64,000 nt of DNA from Acanthosepion lycidas (GCA_963932145.1 OZ010590.1:57695386-57759385); one strand, 5' to 3'; shown: positions 32,536 through 43,862, counted from the stretch's first letter. Numbers and translations: made by a program. Notes: a model not told the origin generated them from the letters alone.

Positions 32536-32754
32536 CTCTTTTATTCTTTATTTCTCTCTCTCCAAAATTGCGGAAAACCACTGCATTGTGAGATTTACAT
32601 TAATGTCATAAATTTCACCAAATTAAAATTTAGAGAAAAAAGGTTTTTCCTTTGGGTTAATAATTAGAATTTCCATCTCGGTGAATTTACTTAAAGAATC
32701 TCTTTGAAACATGGGTGCTTGAATAATTTTTACCAAATTCTTATTGACAATAAC

Positions 32755-32965
32755 AAAAGGGAAAAGTGAAAGGGTGTGAAAGGATAAAGAGAGAAAAATG
32801 AAATAAAAAGAGGAAACGGTAAAAAAGTGAGGGGGGGAAAAAAAGAAAGAAAAAGAGCAAAGAAGACTGGAAAGGAAAATATATAGAGAGAAGGAATGAA
32901 AGGGAAAGAGTAAGAATGAAAAAGAGAAAAATGAAAGTAAAAAAAGGAAAGGGAAAGAACAAATG
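32755..32965. repeat. Polypurine (GAAA) tract, ~210 bp
   Basis: The plus strand is nearly all A and G with GAAA, GGAAA and AAAGAG motifs. It mirrors the preceding pyrimidine tract on the opposite strand, 220 bp away. Confidence 0.95.
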
Positions 32966-32970
32966 AAAGA

Positions 32971-33336
32971 TTGTTCTAGTTTGGTTTGGTTTGTTTAATG
33001 GCATATCAACTACTTATGGGTCATTTAATGCCAAAATTTTATTTTCTTGTGAGCTTTGTTAATTTTTTATTCAAAAAAATATATTGCTGGTAATTTTTCC
33101 CAATAATATAGTGCTGATAAGTTTGTTATTTTGTTTTTTTTTTTAACTATGAAAATATATTGCTGGTAATTTTTTCTAATGTATTTTTATATCTTCATGT
33201 TTTTACCCCAGTTTGGGGGTTCACTATTTGTCCATAGCTGGGATTCAGCTATCACCTTGGATAGGGTGAACTGGGGAACAACAGCAATTAAGAGGTGGCC
33301 TTGCTGCCAGATGCAGTTTATCATTATACCTGGGAT
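32971..33336 (-). mobile_element. SINE-M copy with 14-bp target duplication
   Basis: Flanked by GAACAAATGAAAGA (32,957-32,970) and GAACAAATAAAAGA (33,337-33,350), one mismatch. On the minus strand it starts TCATCCCAGGTATAATGATA. It has about three minisatellite units (TTACCAGCAATATATTTT type) and ends with GGCATTAAATGACCCATAAG, TTGATATGCCATTAAAC and AAACCAAACC. Confidence 0.85.
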
Positions 33337-33589
33337 GAACAAATAAAAGAGAGAAAGAATCAAGATGAATTCTCAATTTCAAATCTTTTGATGCTGGCTC
33401 ATTTCACCAAATGTTATTAGTCAATTGAAGACATGACTTCCTCAAGTATAAGGCACTGTGAAGTGTTTCTCTGTATTTTTCTCTTTTTCTTGTATTTTTA
33501 AAGGAAATTGGATAATTACTAATTATATTTTTATATCAAGTTTAATCTGAATAAAACAACTATTTAATAATATTCTGTTACTGCATGTA

Positions 33590-34120
33590 GTAAAATTGTT
33601 CAAGAGAATATGTGTTTGCTTATCAGCAAGTTTAATGAACTCAGTATTTACCCAAGCCTTCCCCACAAAGGAGCGATGTGGCACAAGGCCGTTTTTTATG
33701 TGGGGCATTCCAAGCCCATAAGCTCAGTCAAAAATTCCCCACATACAAAGGTTTGGGTTGCTGTTTACCTCCCCTGAGCCTATAGGCATAGCCATGTATG
33801 GGTTCCGCTCGGCCCAGAAGCATAGAGGTCAACAAGCAGAGTATTCACAAACTCAGAGGTTTGGTAAACTCTGTATTTACCCAAGTCCTGCCAAGGTGGG
33901 ATGTGGCACAAAGCCAATTTTTTTTTTTAATGTGGGGTGTTCTGAGCCTATAGGCTTGGGCAAAAATTCCCTGTAGGTCCTGTAATAACAGGGTCGGGTT
34001 TGTCTACCTCCCCAGACAAGACTCTGTCCTTCAGCGTAGCCTCATCATGGAGGCAAAGAGGTCAACAAGCAGAGTATTTGCAAACTCAGATTTGGTAAAC
34101 ACTGCATGACAGCAGAGTTC
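33590..34120. repeat. ~230-bp tandem duplication bounded by an inverted 10-mer
   Basis: Two collinear units. CCCAAG lies at 33,651 and 33,880; GTCAACAAGCAGAGTATT at 33,828 and 34,061. A third unit starts at 34,089 and stops at once. Internal blocks (GATGTGGCACAA, ATGTGGGG, GAGCCTATAGGC) are G+C-richer than the surroundings. TTCAAGAGAA on the left (33,600) is inverted on the right (TTCTCTTGAA, 34,118), which could mark element ends. No protein recognised. Confidence 0.7.
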
Positions 34121-34129
34121 TCTTGAATG

Positions 34130-34655
34130 TATATGTTGAGGACAGTTCCATTAATGGGAGAGATGGATCATACATACCACACTGTATACTCAACTAATAG
34201 AATATAAATATCGATGTTATGTTCAAAGACATATCAATTAGTCACATACTTAAATTAGTAAACATGATTATGTGACTTTATGGAACATATATAAAAACAA
34301 ACAGTGGGCATCAAAAGAGCACTATTTCCCATGAGTCTTTCTGCCCTGCAATTCTGTGGAAATAGATTCTTTGACAGAAGAAGAAATATTGTCCTGTCCC
34401 AGACTTTGTTTTCTCTTCATTCTCAATTATGGTTCTGAATAAAGTGAGATCACTTGATCTTAAATGGAGTGAAGTGAGCTGCAGTTTCTGCATTCTAACC
34501 CTGGACTAAGAAAAACTATCTCTGCTGCTTCATCAGTGTGATTGTTTGTTATTCTATGACTTCTCAACCCTTTGCAGGTTATTTAATGACATAAAATATT
34601 TTTAGATTGTAAAAAACATTTATTTTTAAGATAATAATAACTTAGAGTTACTAAT
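34130..34655. other. Unassigned sequence; weak SINE-M-like tail near 34,540
   Basis: GATTGTTTGTTATTCTATGA and GGTTATTTAATGACAT resemble a decayed antisense SINE-M/LINE-E tail. Nothing else recognised. Confidence 0.4.
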
Positions 34656-34664
34656 TAACCTATA

Positions 34665-34915
34665 GCTTAGGGTAGAAGAGGGTATTTGCACTTAAGTGAA
34701 TGTAACAAACCCAATCAGAATTTGAACTTGGCTCTCTGATTAACAATTCCAAACCATTATCCATTACACCACGTGCATATCTGAGTTTCCAGCATCTGGT
34801 ATTCCCAAGCAGTCCCCCATCTAGGTACTGACCAAGCTTGATTTTGCTTAACTTTGGTGATTGTATGAGCAACAGCATTTCATTGTTATATGGCTGTAAG
34901 TCTGCGTCAGTCTTA
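34665..34915 (-). mobile_element. 5S rRNA/tRNA composite SINE, copy 1
   Basis: On the minus strand, 34,905-34,795 is 5S-rRNA-derived: a box-A-like AAAGTTAAGCAAAATCAAGC, then CTTGGTCAGTACCTAGATGG and ACTGCTTGGGAATACCAG, matching the 3' half of animal 5S rRNA. It runs directly into a tRNA-derived part at 34,780-34,700 (GTAATGGATAATGGTTTGG, then GAGAGCCAAGTTCAAATTC as the B-box region). A SINE-T-like body follows. Too diverged to be a functional 5S gene. Confidence 0.85.
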
Positions 34916-34934
34916 ATAATCTTACGAAGATACA

Positions 34935-35540
34935 ATGGTAATAATAATAGTAATATTAGTTGTTTCCCAACAAGGAAACATTTGGCCTTCATTGACTGAG
35001 CAGCCAGTACTGCTCTCATTTGAAATTTACAAATTTTTTCTCATAAAACAATTTATCTGGAAAAGTTATTTTAGTCCAGTAGCTTTCATCGCTCTTTCCA
35101 GTATTGATGGGAGTTTCCTTCCTAACCTTTTATTTGAAGTAGTGTGGAATGTTAACACCTTGATAATGTCATTATTTTGTCTTTAAGTAATATGTGCTAT
35201 CCAATTTAGTTGTTGCCGCTGTTGGTAGTCCTCAAGTGATGTGGTTTCAGTTATTTGGTACAGTTCTTTATCATTCTCTAGCACCAAAATGTTCAAGAAA
35301 GAATAATCTCTGCCAAGACCCTTAGGCTTTACTGGATCAAAGCATTTTTAACCATTTATCTTAGAAAGTGGTTATATACTGCTGACAGTTTAGATATTTC
35401 TGAATGAGTTTGGCGCCATGCATGTTATCCATATAAAAGTCTTGATCCGACGAGGATGTCTAAGAATATGGCTCAAGTTTTTAGGTTGATGTTTTGGTTT
35501 TGTAGCAGTTAGCAGTATTAAATGACAATAGAACTTATAT
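34935..35540 (-). mobile_element. LINE-B 3' fragment
   Basis: Antisense copy with the tail at 34,935 (AATGGTAATAATAATAGTAA), the palindromic GTTTCCCAACAAGGAAAC block, TTCATTGACTGAGCAGCC, then the C-terminal coding region (the CAGTATTGATGGGAGTTTCC block) and upstream sequence to about 35,540 matching 15.5-16.0 kb. 5'-truncated and dead. Confidence 0.75.
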
Positions 35541-35579
35541 TTCTATAAATAAGAACACATAGAATTTCATATAATATTA

Positions 35580-36000
35580 TAGTACACATTATAGAACATA
35601 AATTCACTATTAGAGTTAATATGGAGTAATTGGCCATGGTTTAGTGTAACTGGCAAAATGCAATCAACAAAGTTCTCAAACAATAAGAAAAAAAGAAAAA
35701 AGAACAGGGCAAAATAATACTAAGGAAATAATATATATGCAAGATGAAACTAAGAAAAGCAATTGTAATAGGGCAAAAAGTTCAAAAAGTAATAATTGTG
35801 TTCACATGCAAAAGGGATGCAGTCAAGTGATTGTAGCATTCTGATTTCTAGACAAGAATATGGTGGATGAGACTGAGAAGTAGTTTGTTTTTATTGGTTA
35901 GGAACAAATCCCAGCATACATCTGTAGAATTTGTCTATAAATATAGGGAGGGAACGTTTTTAACAATCATTCCTCCAACGATTGGAATAAACAGTTAGCA
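35580..36000. repeat. Dispersed ~450-bp repeat with promoter-like module, copy 2
   Basis: Collinear with 6,380-6,840: GGCCATGGTTTAGTG, AGGGCAAAAAGTTCAAAAAG, TTTTATTGGTTAGGAACAAA, CCCAGCATACATCTG, and TATAAATATAGGGAGGGAAC. The TATA-like box and inverted CCAAT are conserved between the copies. Confidence 0.6.
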
Positions 36001-36029
36001 ACAAAAAAAATAAGTTCATGGTTTGATTT

Positions 36030-36685
36030 ATATCAGGTATGTGCAGCCTTTTTTCAAAAACTGGGCCACATGAGATATAGTTCATTATAATGCAAGCTGC
36101 ACTACTAAAAATTTAAACCAGATTTTTTATTTTTTTTACTGATGGTACTGTAGCCATATCCTCCACAGAAGATCATACTTGTAAACATCTACCTTAGAAA
36201 TGGGGGAAAATTCAATATTTTTTTCTTTGCAGAAATGATTAAGAGTGAAGTCTTGGTATAATATTATCCTTGATGACAAGTGTGATTAATATATATCCCA
36301 CTCTGTGTAATTTCCTTCCAATTAATTCATTTGAGTGTGCAAACATTTTGTTTTTAAGTGTATTTCTTTTCCAGAGAAAAAGATATTATGAACGTTTCCT
36401 GTGTCTACAGCAAATGAACTTTATATGTATGATCTTTAGTGAAAATTACCAATGGTTTAAAATGATGAAAAAGTTATCATCAACAAAAGTTTACAAAATT
36501 CTAGGAACATTGTACTTAATCATTGTTTATGTATATAGTTATGTATGAGAAAATGTGGGTGAACAAGTGAGAACAAAATGAAACCAACAAAATTTTAAAT
36601 GGTATTTTCTTCATGAAATTATGCATGCCATTCAGAAAGTCAATAGGGCTGCATGTCGGCTGCAGCTTGCCTAAAGCAAATTTAT
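36030..36685. mobile_element. Possible hAT-type non-autonomous element
   Basis: The left end CAGGTATGTGCAGCCTTTTT and the inverted right end TAGGCAAGCTGCAGCC form imperfect terminal repeats, and GGGCTGCATGTCGGCTGCAG before the right end is a pattern common in hAT MITEs. No 8-bp duplication could be confirmed, so the call is tentative. Confidence 0.35.
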
Positions 36686-36937
36686 GATCTTAAATAAAAA
36701 ATTAACAATTCAAATTTATAACAAGTAGTGTAATGGCTATTTTACCAAGTTTGAAGTCAATGAATGACAATAAAAGAATATTTATAAACTTTAACTGTTA
36801 CTGAATTTTTAAACTATTATTATAATCTTTTTTTCCACCAATAAAGTTTTGCCTCATTAAATTATTAAAAATATTTTATTATAGTTTTCTTAACTATATT
36901 AAGAAAATCTATTTTCCATTTACTAAACTTTACAGGG

Positions 36938-37432
36938 TGCGATAGATAAATTGTCGTCTAAATTATGCAAAAATGAAAATAATACTGATATCTCATTTTA
37001 ACAGATATATTTACTAAAATTTAAGTAAATTTATTCAATAAAATTGTCACTGGGTTCAACCACAGCCTCCAGACAACTTCAGAATCTCTTGCAACTCTTC
37101 TGTATGTCTCCTTGTTTAAGTTGGTGAATGCTGCCATGATCATTGCCTTCAGTTCATCTTTGCTATTACAATGTCTGTTGGTCTCTTGCTCAACTGTGCC
37201 CCACACATAATAATTAAGGGGGTTTCAGTTTGGGGAGTTAGGTGGCCAGATGTAAGGGGTGATGTGGTTGCCGAAAATGTCTGACAGTTATGACTGTGTA
37301 CTCCTGCTTGTGTGTCATGGTGCAGAATCTTGTTGCCAGACATAGGGTCTTCTAGCAGCCACCCTCTTGACCCAGAGCACTATTACCTCCTCAAGGCACT
37401 TGGTATAGGCCTCCATGTTGAGTCTATTCTCA
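36938..37432 (-). pseudogene. Tc1/mariner-superfamily transposase 3' part (M2)
   Basis: On the minus strand from 37,430: MEAYTKCLEEVIVLW, VAARRPYVWQQDSAP (second acidic site present), a frameshift, then WPPNS and PLNYYVWG (third site N instead of D). The C-terminal 61 residues at 37,206-37,021 are open: VEQETNRHCNSKDELKAMIM, AAFTNLNKETYRRVARDSE. The terminus at 36,938 starts GTGCGATAGATAAATTGTC, matching the ends of M1 and M4. It abuts the RTE fragment at 37,433. Confidence 0.85.
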
Positions 37433-38065
37433 AATAAAAAATTTAGCAATTCAAATACAAGATTGTTAGTAAAAGGAACAGACAAACATGCATGCAAATT
37501 ACAAATTGGGGATACCAAAATAAAACAAGTACAACAATTTAAATATATGGAAAGTGTTTTAACAAAGGGAAACTGTGACACATTGATGCAAATGATGCCT
37601 TTGGAAAGCTAAGCAAAGTATTTTAAAAATAAAAAAAGAGTATTGAACTGTTATGCAATATCAGTCCTCTTATATGGCAATAAATACTGGACAATCTCCT
37701 TACTGATGAAGAAGACACTTATAATAATAGAAATGTGGTTCTACAATAGGATGCTAAGAATACCATGGACCATGGATCAATGGCAAAGATTTAAAGAAAT
37801 GGTAGCAAAATTAATACTTATAGATAACATCAAAAAGAAAGATTTGTTTAGAGCACATAATGAAGAAAAGGGCTTGGAAAATTTGACAGATTCATGACAA
37901 GTAGGACAGAGGAAAACAATGCATAACCTACCTACTTAGCAAGCTTTAGCAAATGGATGTCAGAAGAAGGTTTAGGAAAGATCAAAAAAAAAGACAAAAT
38001 TTATTAAGAACTACAAAGGATAGAAAATTGTGAAGAGCCATGATCGCCAACTTCCTGAATGGACA
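37433..38065 (+). pseudogene. RTE-clade LINE C-terminal fragment running into SINE-T
   Basis: Coding remnants in order: CKLQIGDTKIKQVQQFKYME (37,480), LNCYAISVLLYGNKYWTISL (37,643 frame), EMWFYNRMLRIPWT, and EEKGLENLTDS near 37,890. Decayed C-terminal residues reach KGHGT-equivalent GGACATGGCACATAG at 38,057-38,071. Stops and small deletions throughout. The family's C-terminal domain is RTE-like (BovB-related architecture, from recognition). SINE-T begins immediately after the ORF end. Confidence 0.85.
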
Positions 38066-38071
38066 TGGCAC

Positions 38072-38425
38072 ATAGAAGTGTAATGGTTATTAGCATGACA
38101 GTTGAAATCAGCAAGTCAAATTCAAATTCCAGCCATGGCTATTATATTTACTTTTGCACTAATGCCCTTGGGAAAAGCAATAATCTATCTCTTATTATTT
38201 AGATAATGGTCAAATAGCAGGGTAGACTAGGCTCTTTATTCTTGGATGGCAACCAATCTAAAAGAAGGAAAATTCCAAATTCCAAACCGTGGAAGGCAAT
38301 AAAGAACCACACCACTGTTTTGCTTAAGAATGAATACATAGCAAATCCCAGATAATTAAAAAAAAAGGTATCTTTTGGGAACCATAATTGATTATAACTT
38401 TTCATAACCTGGAATTTAAAAAAGA
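38072..38425 (+). mobile_element. SINE-T copy fused to the 3' end of the RTE fragment
   Basis: Head GTGTAATGGTTATTAGC (A-box-like) and CAAATTCAAATTCCAGCC (B-box), then CCCTTGGGAAAAGCAATAAT, TAGCAGGGTAGACTAGGCTC and an A-rich end near 38,410. No target duplication separates it from the RTE ORF. The 46.7-kb copy shows the same RTE/SINE junction. Confidence 0.75.
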
Positions 38426-38429
38426 AAGA

Positions 38430-40085
38430 TTTTATTTTTGATTTTTGAAATAAGACATTAGTAGTATTAAATACATTCAAAATTTAAGTGCACAAACTAA
38501 AGAAAACTGAATTTCTTGGTGGATGTATTGTCAATTATTATTAATTTTTTACTAATATTTCTTTCATCTTATTCCTCTTGTTTTTCATTACACTAGTAGT
38601 ATTAGATTCATTCGAAATCCCAATGCCAAAAATAATGAACATCTAACATTATTTGAATTTCTTACAGGAAGCATTGACAATTATTATTAATTTTGATTAA
38701 TATTTCTTTTACCTTATTTTTCTTGTTTCTGGCATCCAACATGACCAGATGAAATGAAATCAGCTAAGCTCTTGTGTCTAGACACAACAGAGACACCAGG
38801 CATTTTAAAATTTAAATTTAAAATTTCATATTTCTACATTTTCAGCATTTCTTATTGGCACAATTATAACCAATGATTTCCTTTGTATTCCCTCTTTCCC
38901 TACATATATATAATTCTATCAATCTCTTTTCTCTGACTTATATTTAGATAATCCTGCTTTTAATTTTAAGGTGGACTTTTAAAAACAAACTGACATTTCT
39001 AACACTTCCAAATTTAAAAAATATTGAGGAAAAAATTCTATAATTTACTAAAGTTTGATTATGCATACTGTTAATATTACATGACTGTTTGGCTGTGAGT
39101 TGGCATCATAGAAAATATTGACAATTTTCAATAATACTATTGCATGCACTCTAAGAAAATTGTCCGTACTTACAAAAATGTACTTGACTGAACTTTTACA
39201 TAGGTGCACATGTTTACTGGTGAATATTAAAATATACTTTACTAAAAAGCACATGATGATATTAATTTTTATTTTTTTCAAAAATACTCTTGGATATTGG
39301 AACTTGACATTTTCTTTTGAGAGATTTTGAAGCATAGCTATTAATCTAAGAAGAAATTTACTTCAAGAAAAGAAAATTGATACATAGATATATAATTCTT
39401 ATATTATGCACTCAGAAAAGAAGAAATATAGATTCAAATAATAGCCCAAAACAGAAACTATTTGAAATATATATATAAACTTTTGTTTAGACTGTTCCAT
39501 TCTTAGAATGACATTGAAGAGAAAAAAATATCTCTCCATGTTTGTGCATATAAAGAAAATCCGTCTCCCAAATAACTGCCTCTTTTATGAAGAAAAAATC
39601 TCACTTGTAAAAATCTGTTCAGTTATTCAGATTACTAGTCTCTGTTTTATCTGGCACTAGTCTGTTTTATCATTGGTTTGGTAATTCTTGCACCTTGGTG
39701 CTTCTGGTTGATAGCAGATTTCAACCCCAACCATAACTGTGTACAGTTCTTTGGTTTTTGTCATATTTTATGACTGTCAAACAAATCCTAAAAGAAACAG
39801 GAATTTTACAATAGAGGAAGTCACATGACCACTGTGTAAATTTATGAGTGCTTCATTTTTACTAAGCTTAGTTTCATCTGGTTCAAGAGCATATTAGTGA
39901 GGATAAAACATGATACAGTTGTAATAATCTCTGAGACTAGAATGATACCTATTGCTACATGGTGAAATAGGCTATTGATATTTATTAGATACAAGGCTAT
40001 ATTTGTTAGAATCAAAATGACTACAGTAATAGGAGTAGCATGGTATTGACTAATTTTAGTACAACATAAGGCCATATTAATGGGG
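38430..40085. other. Unassigned A+T-rich sequence
   Basis: No recognisable gene or repeat apart from two loosely similar segments near 38,450-38,560 and 38,590-38,720 (both with ATTATTATTAATTTT and CTAATATTTCTTT), suggesting an old ~170-bp duplication. Confidence 0.5.
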
Positions 40086-40089
40086 TAAT

Positions 40090-40605
40090 ATGTCAAAAAG
40101 AGAATAGAAATCAAAAGAAAATCTTAAGAAACAGGAAAACTTTGTTAGAAACAAAGAAAATAGTGCTAAACTGCTATGTAATATCAATTTTCCTATATGG
40201 TAGTGAATGTTTGACAATTTCCTCACAGATGAAAAGAAGACTTGAGGTGACAGAGATGTTGTTTTACAGAAGGATACTGAGAATACCATAGATGGGGCAT
40301 GTAGTCAATAAAGACATTTTAAGAAAAATGGAAACAAAAAGGATCATTATACCTAAAATCAGAAAGAGACTGTTGAAATTTATAGAACACATGCTGAAAA
40401 AAGAAGGCTTGGAAAAATTGACACTCACAGTATATATTGTATGCAACAGGGGCAGATAGAAAATGCAAGTAAAAAGAGTGTAAAAATAAATGTCAGAACA
40501 GTGAGTGGAAGAGATAGTAAAAACAGAAATATTGGTAAGTGCAGAAATGTATAAGAAGTGGTGGAGAACCATGATCACGCATGCCCTGAAGATAGAATAA
40601 GAAGA
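40090..40605 (+). pseudogene. RTE-clade LINE C-terminal fragment
   Basis: Readable in one main frame with stops: LRNRKTLLETKKIVLNCYVI, SIFLYGSECLTISSQMKRRL, EVTEMLFYRRILRIP, KMETKRIIIPKIRKRLLKFI, EHMLKKEGLEKLTLT and WWRTMITHALK at the end. Same order as the other four RTE copies. No SINE-T follows. Inactive and 5'-truncated. Confidence 0.85.
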
Positions 40606-40609
40606 ATTG

Positions 40610-41560
40610 TCTAAAAGAGAGGATTGTAGTAAGCTTAACTGAGTCTTTCAAACAAATGTCACTCAGTGAGAACTGAACAAATTATGATAGTTAACCAAGT
40701 GTTCTATTATTCTATGTCAAATGTCTGGATGTGTAGGAAATAGTTTCATTATTCAATCATTATTTCAGATGAGTATCCTCATTTGCATTGTTTCACTTTC
40801 CAGTGGGCTCTATAAACTTCCTCAGGTATGTAACATATCTAGTAATTTCTAATGGAATGGCTGAAAGAAAAATGAATAACAAATATGTTTGGTTCTCAGA
40901 TAGACTTTTTATACTATTAAGGCATATGCAAAACATATTTACATATATACACATGTCACATGCAGAGAATAATATATCTACACAGTAGAGTGTAAGGAGA
41001 AACAAAAAGGAAGGTTCTTAGATATAATATGGAGACAGCCATATTTAGGAACCCAGATTCAAACCAGCTGGATTCGTCAATGTCCCAGGTGAGAGCATAT
41101 TCCATGAATGGAAAACACTTAGTCTCGGTTTTTCCCAAATTGTGGATTGCAAGCTGAGAGTTTCATTTTATATCTGGGAAAGATATATTCCCAAAGGGAA
41201 AAGGTACCATGGACTTGTAAGCTGCTGAGGAGACAGATTCAGCCTGGCTAAAGAAAGCAACCTTATGGTTTAGCTGCTGAAAATAAAATGAAATTGAATG
41301 CCACTTTCATCACTGTATAGAGTGATGTCACTAAGTAGCCGTCATGTGACCCATGTGACTTATTTCTATGAAAGGGAGATAATCACCTTTTTTTATCCCT
41401 ACAAGATTGAGTAAAACTAGTAAAAATTTTATTAATAATGAAGAGTTTATTGACCTTCAGTGTTAAAATAAAAAGCAACAATAAGATAGAATGAAACTGG
41501 TAATAAAATAATAAAAATAATTTTTCCATCAGAAAACTTATTTCTGCACAGACTCTGTGG
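40610..41560. other. Unassigned sequence
   Basis: No gene or repeat recognised. Confidence 0.5.
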
Positions 41561-41569
41561 AGGACTAAA

Positions 41570-42150
41570 AATTAAGAAATAGATTGTCAATTGCCAGGAA
41601 TTAATGCAAGAATTAATGGCAGAATAAAGCCATGATATGCATAATGTGAATACATTGGTTATGTGATAGAAATGCATTAAAAGTCAAGAAAAGAATGATT
41701 ATAATGGTCAGACATCATTGTCATAAAATGAACTGTTTTTTATGTACAATTATGTGCAGATGTTTGGTGATGCCTATGGTCAACTTAATTATATGCCTCA
41801 AAGACTCCTCTGGGGTGCTTATAGTGCTTAGTACTGAGAAATGTGAGAAAGGAAGACATTTTAAATATGTAAAAACAGATGAAATATGAAATGAAAATAT
41901 TATTCAAACTAAATATAAACTAAATTTTTATTTTGCTGTTTGATTGGATGCCCTACTGATATAGATGTCCTGGGCCATCATACCTTCTCCCCCATTTCTG
42001 CATACTACTGTTTATATATGTTATAATTACATTGCTAATGAGTTTATTATAGACATGCACTAAAAGAAATTTATAGTCAGTGGTCAAGAATATATTTTTT
42101 ACTGACAGAAATTAACTATGTATGGTATAGGCACATTGCTAATGATTTTT
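41570..42150. repeat. Decayed satellite units related to 15.0 kb, inverted orientation
   Basis: GCCAGGAATTAATGCAAGAA (41,595) and TAGTCAGTGGTCAAGAATAT (42,074), plus CATTGCTAATGAGTTT (42,030) and CATTGCTAATGATTTT (42,132), are reverse-complement matches to landmarks in the 14.97-15.4 kb array. Sequence between is diverged. Confidence 0.5.
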
Positions 42151-42154
42151 ATGA

Positions 42155-43125
42155 AAGAAATCTCTTGAAAAAAAAAAAAGAAAATTATCATTGTTCAGTA
42201 ATTTAATCATTACTGACTGAAAATCAGAAAAAATAGTTGACTGAATATATGCATAATAGATTCATTTTTGTTATTAAATTCTAACTCATCAGTAAAGATC
42301 ATTGTCATAGCCTTAAGCAAGTTGACATAAAACATTATTTCTATATAGTTTCATTATTATATATGGTAGTGCCTATGTGTGCATGAATGCAAATGATATT
42401 CAAATCATTCTGTGATGCACTATAAACTTTGGAGAATATCTTTAAATGAAAAAAGAACATTCTTCGCAATTTGGGGGGAAATGAGATTATACTGTTTTTA
42501 TGATTGTTTTTCTCTATTTAAGTAAAGGTAAAAGAAGTCCAAGAATTAACCAGGAAAGCATTTGTGAAAAACACATCCATTGAATATGAAGAACTCTTTT
42601 GGAAAGAAGTACCAAAAATGTTGATATTAATGAAAAAAATTCAATATTGATATCCTATCACGATTGAATTGCACATGAAAACCTCTTGAGAAAATTGCTT
42701 TTCCTTCTTCAGCAAAGCTTAGGAACTTTTCTACAGGACCTATAAAGAATAGAGTTAGCTCTATTCATGAAAAAAATAATTTTCTTAGATAATGTAGTTT
42801 TACCGTTACATAATTTAATGTGAGAGTATACCTGGAAAAAAATTAATCATTGTATTATATAAATATATGCATACACTATTAGGTTAGTGCAAATGTTCTC
42901 AGTTCTATCTTTTGAACAATATTTGAGAAATCTTTGAAGAGTCTGTGAAGTTTCTTTTTAACATATGTGCAGTTAGTCAACTGTAGTATGTTATTAACTA
43001 ACAGTAGGAAAATTCTGAAAGAAATTGTTTTCTGCATGAAACTAAATATTGGTTTGCAATTACACACTTGTCTTTGTTATTTGATGGATGCATACACATA
43101 GCATAGGCAGTTAGCAGCACAGAAA
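42155..43125. other. Unassigned A+T-rich sequence; possible mariner terminus at 42,880
   Basis: TTAGGTTAGTGCAAATGTTC at 42,880 resembles a mariner terminal repeat, but no partner terminus or transposase was found. Confidence 0.4.
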
Positions 43126-43129
43126 CTGT

Positions 43130-43862
43130 GAATGCTTTATTTAGTCCACAAGGGTAGATTATTCTAATTCCACATGTGCTGCCTTTGCATATCTCAGTTT
43201 TTAGTTAATTCCCTTTGATAACTCAACTCTCCAATTTGTTGTTCTCTCTGCTGAGGCCAAGAACTGAACTGACAACTCTTTGGGTCAAGTCACTTTTGAT
43301 CATATATGAAGAGAAAAGGGACATTACTGTGGGATGAAGCTGAAATAATAGATAACATTATTTGAAAATACCAAAACTTAAGGAATCAGCACATATGCTA
43401 GGCTACAAAAATCAAACAGCCAAACATAAATATGAATACAATATAGGAACAAATAATACAGAGAGCTAGCAAAAAAACAACAATAACAAAAAATTATAAT
43501 ATGAGCTCTGGTAAAAGATAATTACTGAGATATTAGGTTTATAAGTCCCTAAATTTCACTCACTAATGTCCCCAAAGACACATGGCCCAGTAGATAAAAG
43601 CATTGGTTGATTGAACCAAAAGTGACTTGACCTTAGCAGAGAGAACAAAAACTTGGAGAGTTGAGGTATTAAGGGAAATTAATTAAAAAAACTGAGATAT
43701 CCAAAGAACAAGCTACCCCTGTGGGATAAATAAAGAGATCAGTTCAAATTCCTGAAGAAGGCCAGGGCATACAACGAAGCATCATGAATGTGGGAATAAA
43801 AATGAGGACAAAAGTCCAAACAATGTAAATAGTGTAAATTGTTGCAATACCTCATCTCAAAG
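43130..43862. mobile_element. FB1 foldback element with both arms carrying tRNA-like core
   Basis: The left arm (43,130-43,305) and right arm (43,590-43,740) are inverted copies over about 170 bp, each including the tRNA-derived region (GTGACTTGACC, AGCAGAGAGAACAA, TTGGAGAGTTGAG, CTGAGATAT). The right terminal segment to 43,862 holds GAAGAAGGCCAGGGCATACA, AACAATGTAAATAGTGTAAA and CCTCATCTCAAA. The ~280-bp loop is not recognised. Unlike other copies, the hinge here is long. Confidence 0.75.

Noticed and set aside
32032-32591. Phenylalanine/leucine/serine-rich open frames of 78 and 108 residues
   Set aside because: Produced by the CTTT polypyrimidine tract; pure composition effect.
42879-43067. 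Mariner element starting at the TTAGGTTAGTGC motif
   Set aside because: Only one terminus-like sequence and no convincing transposase or partner terminus downstream.
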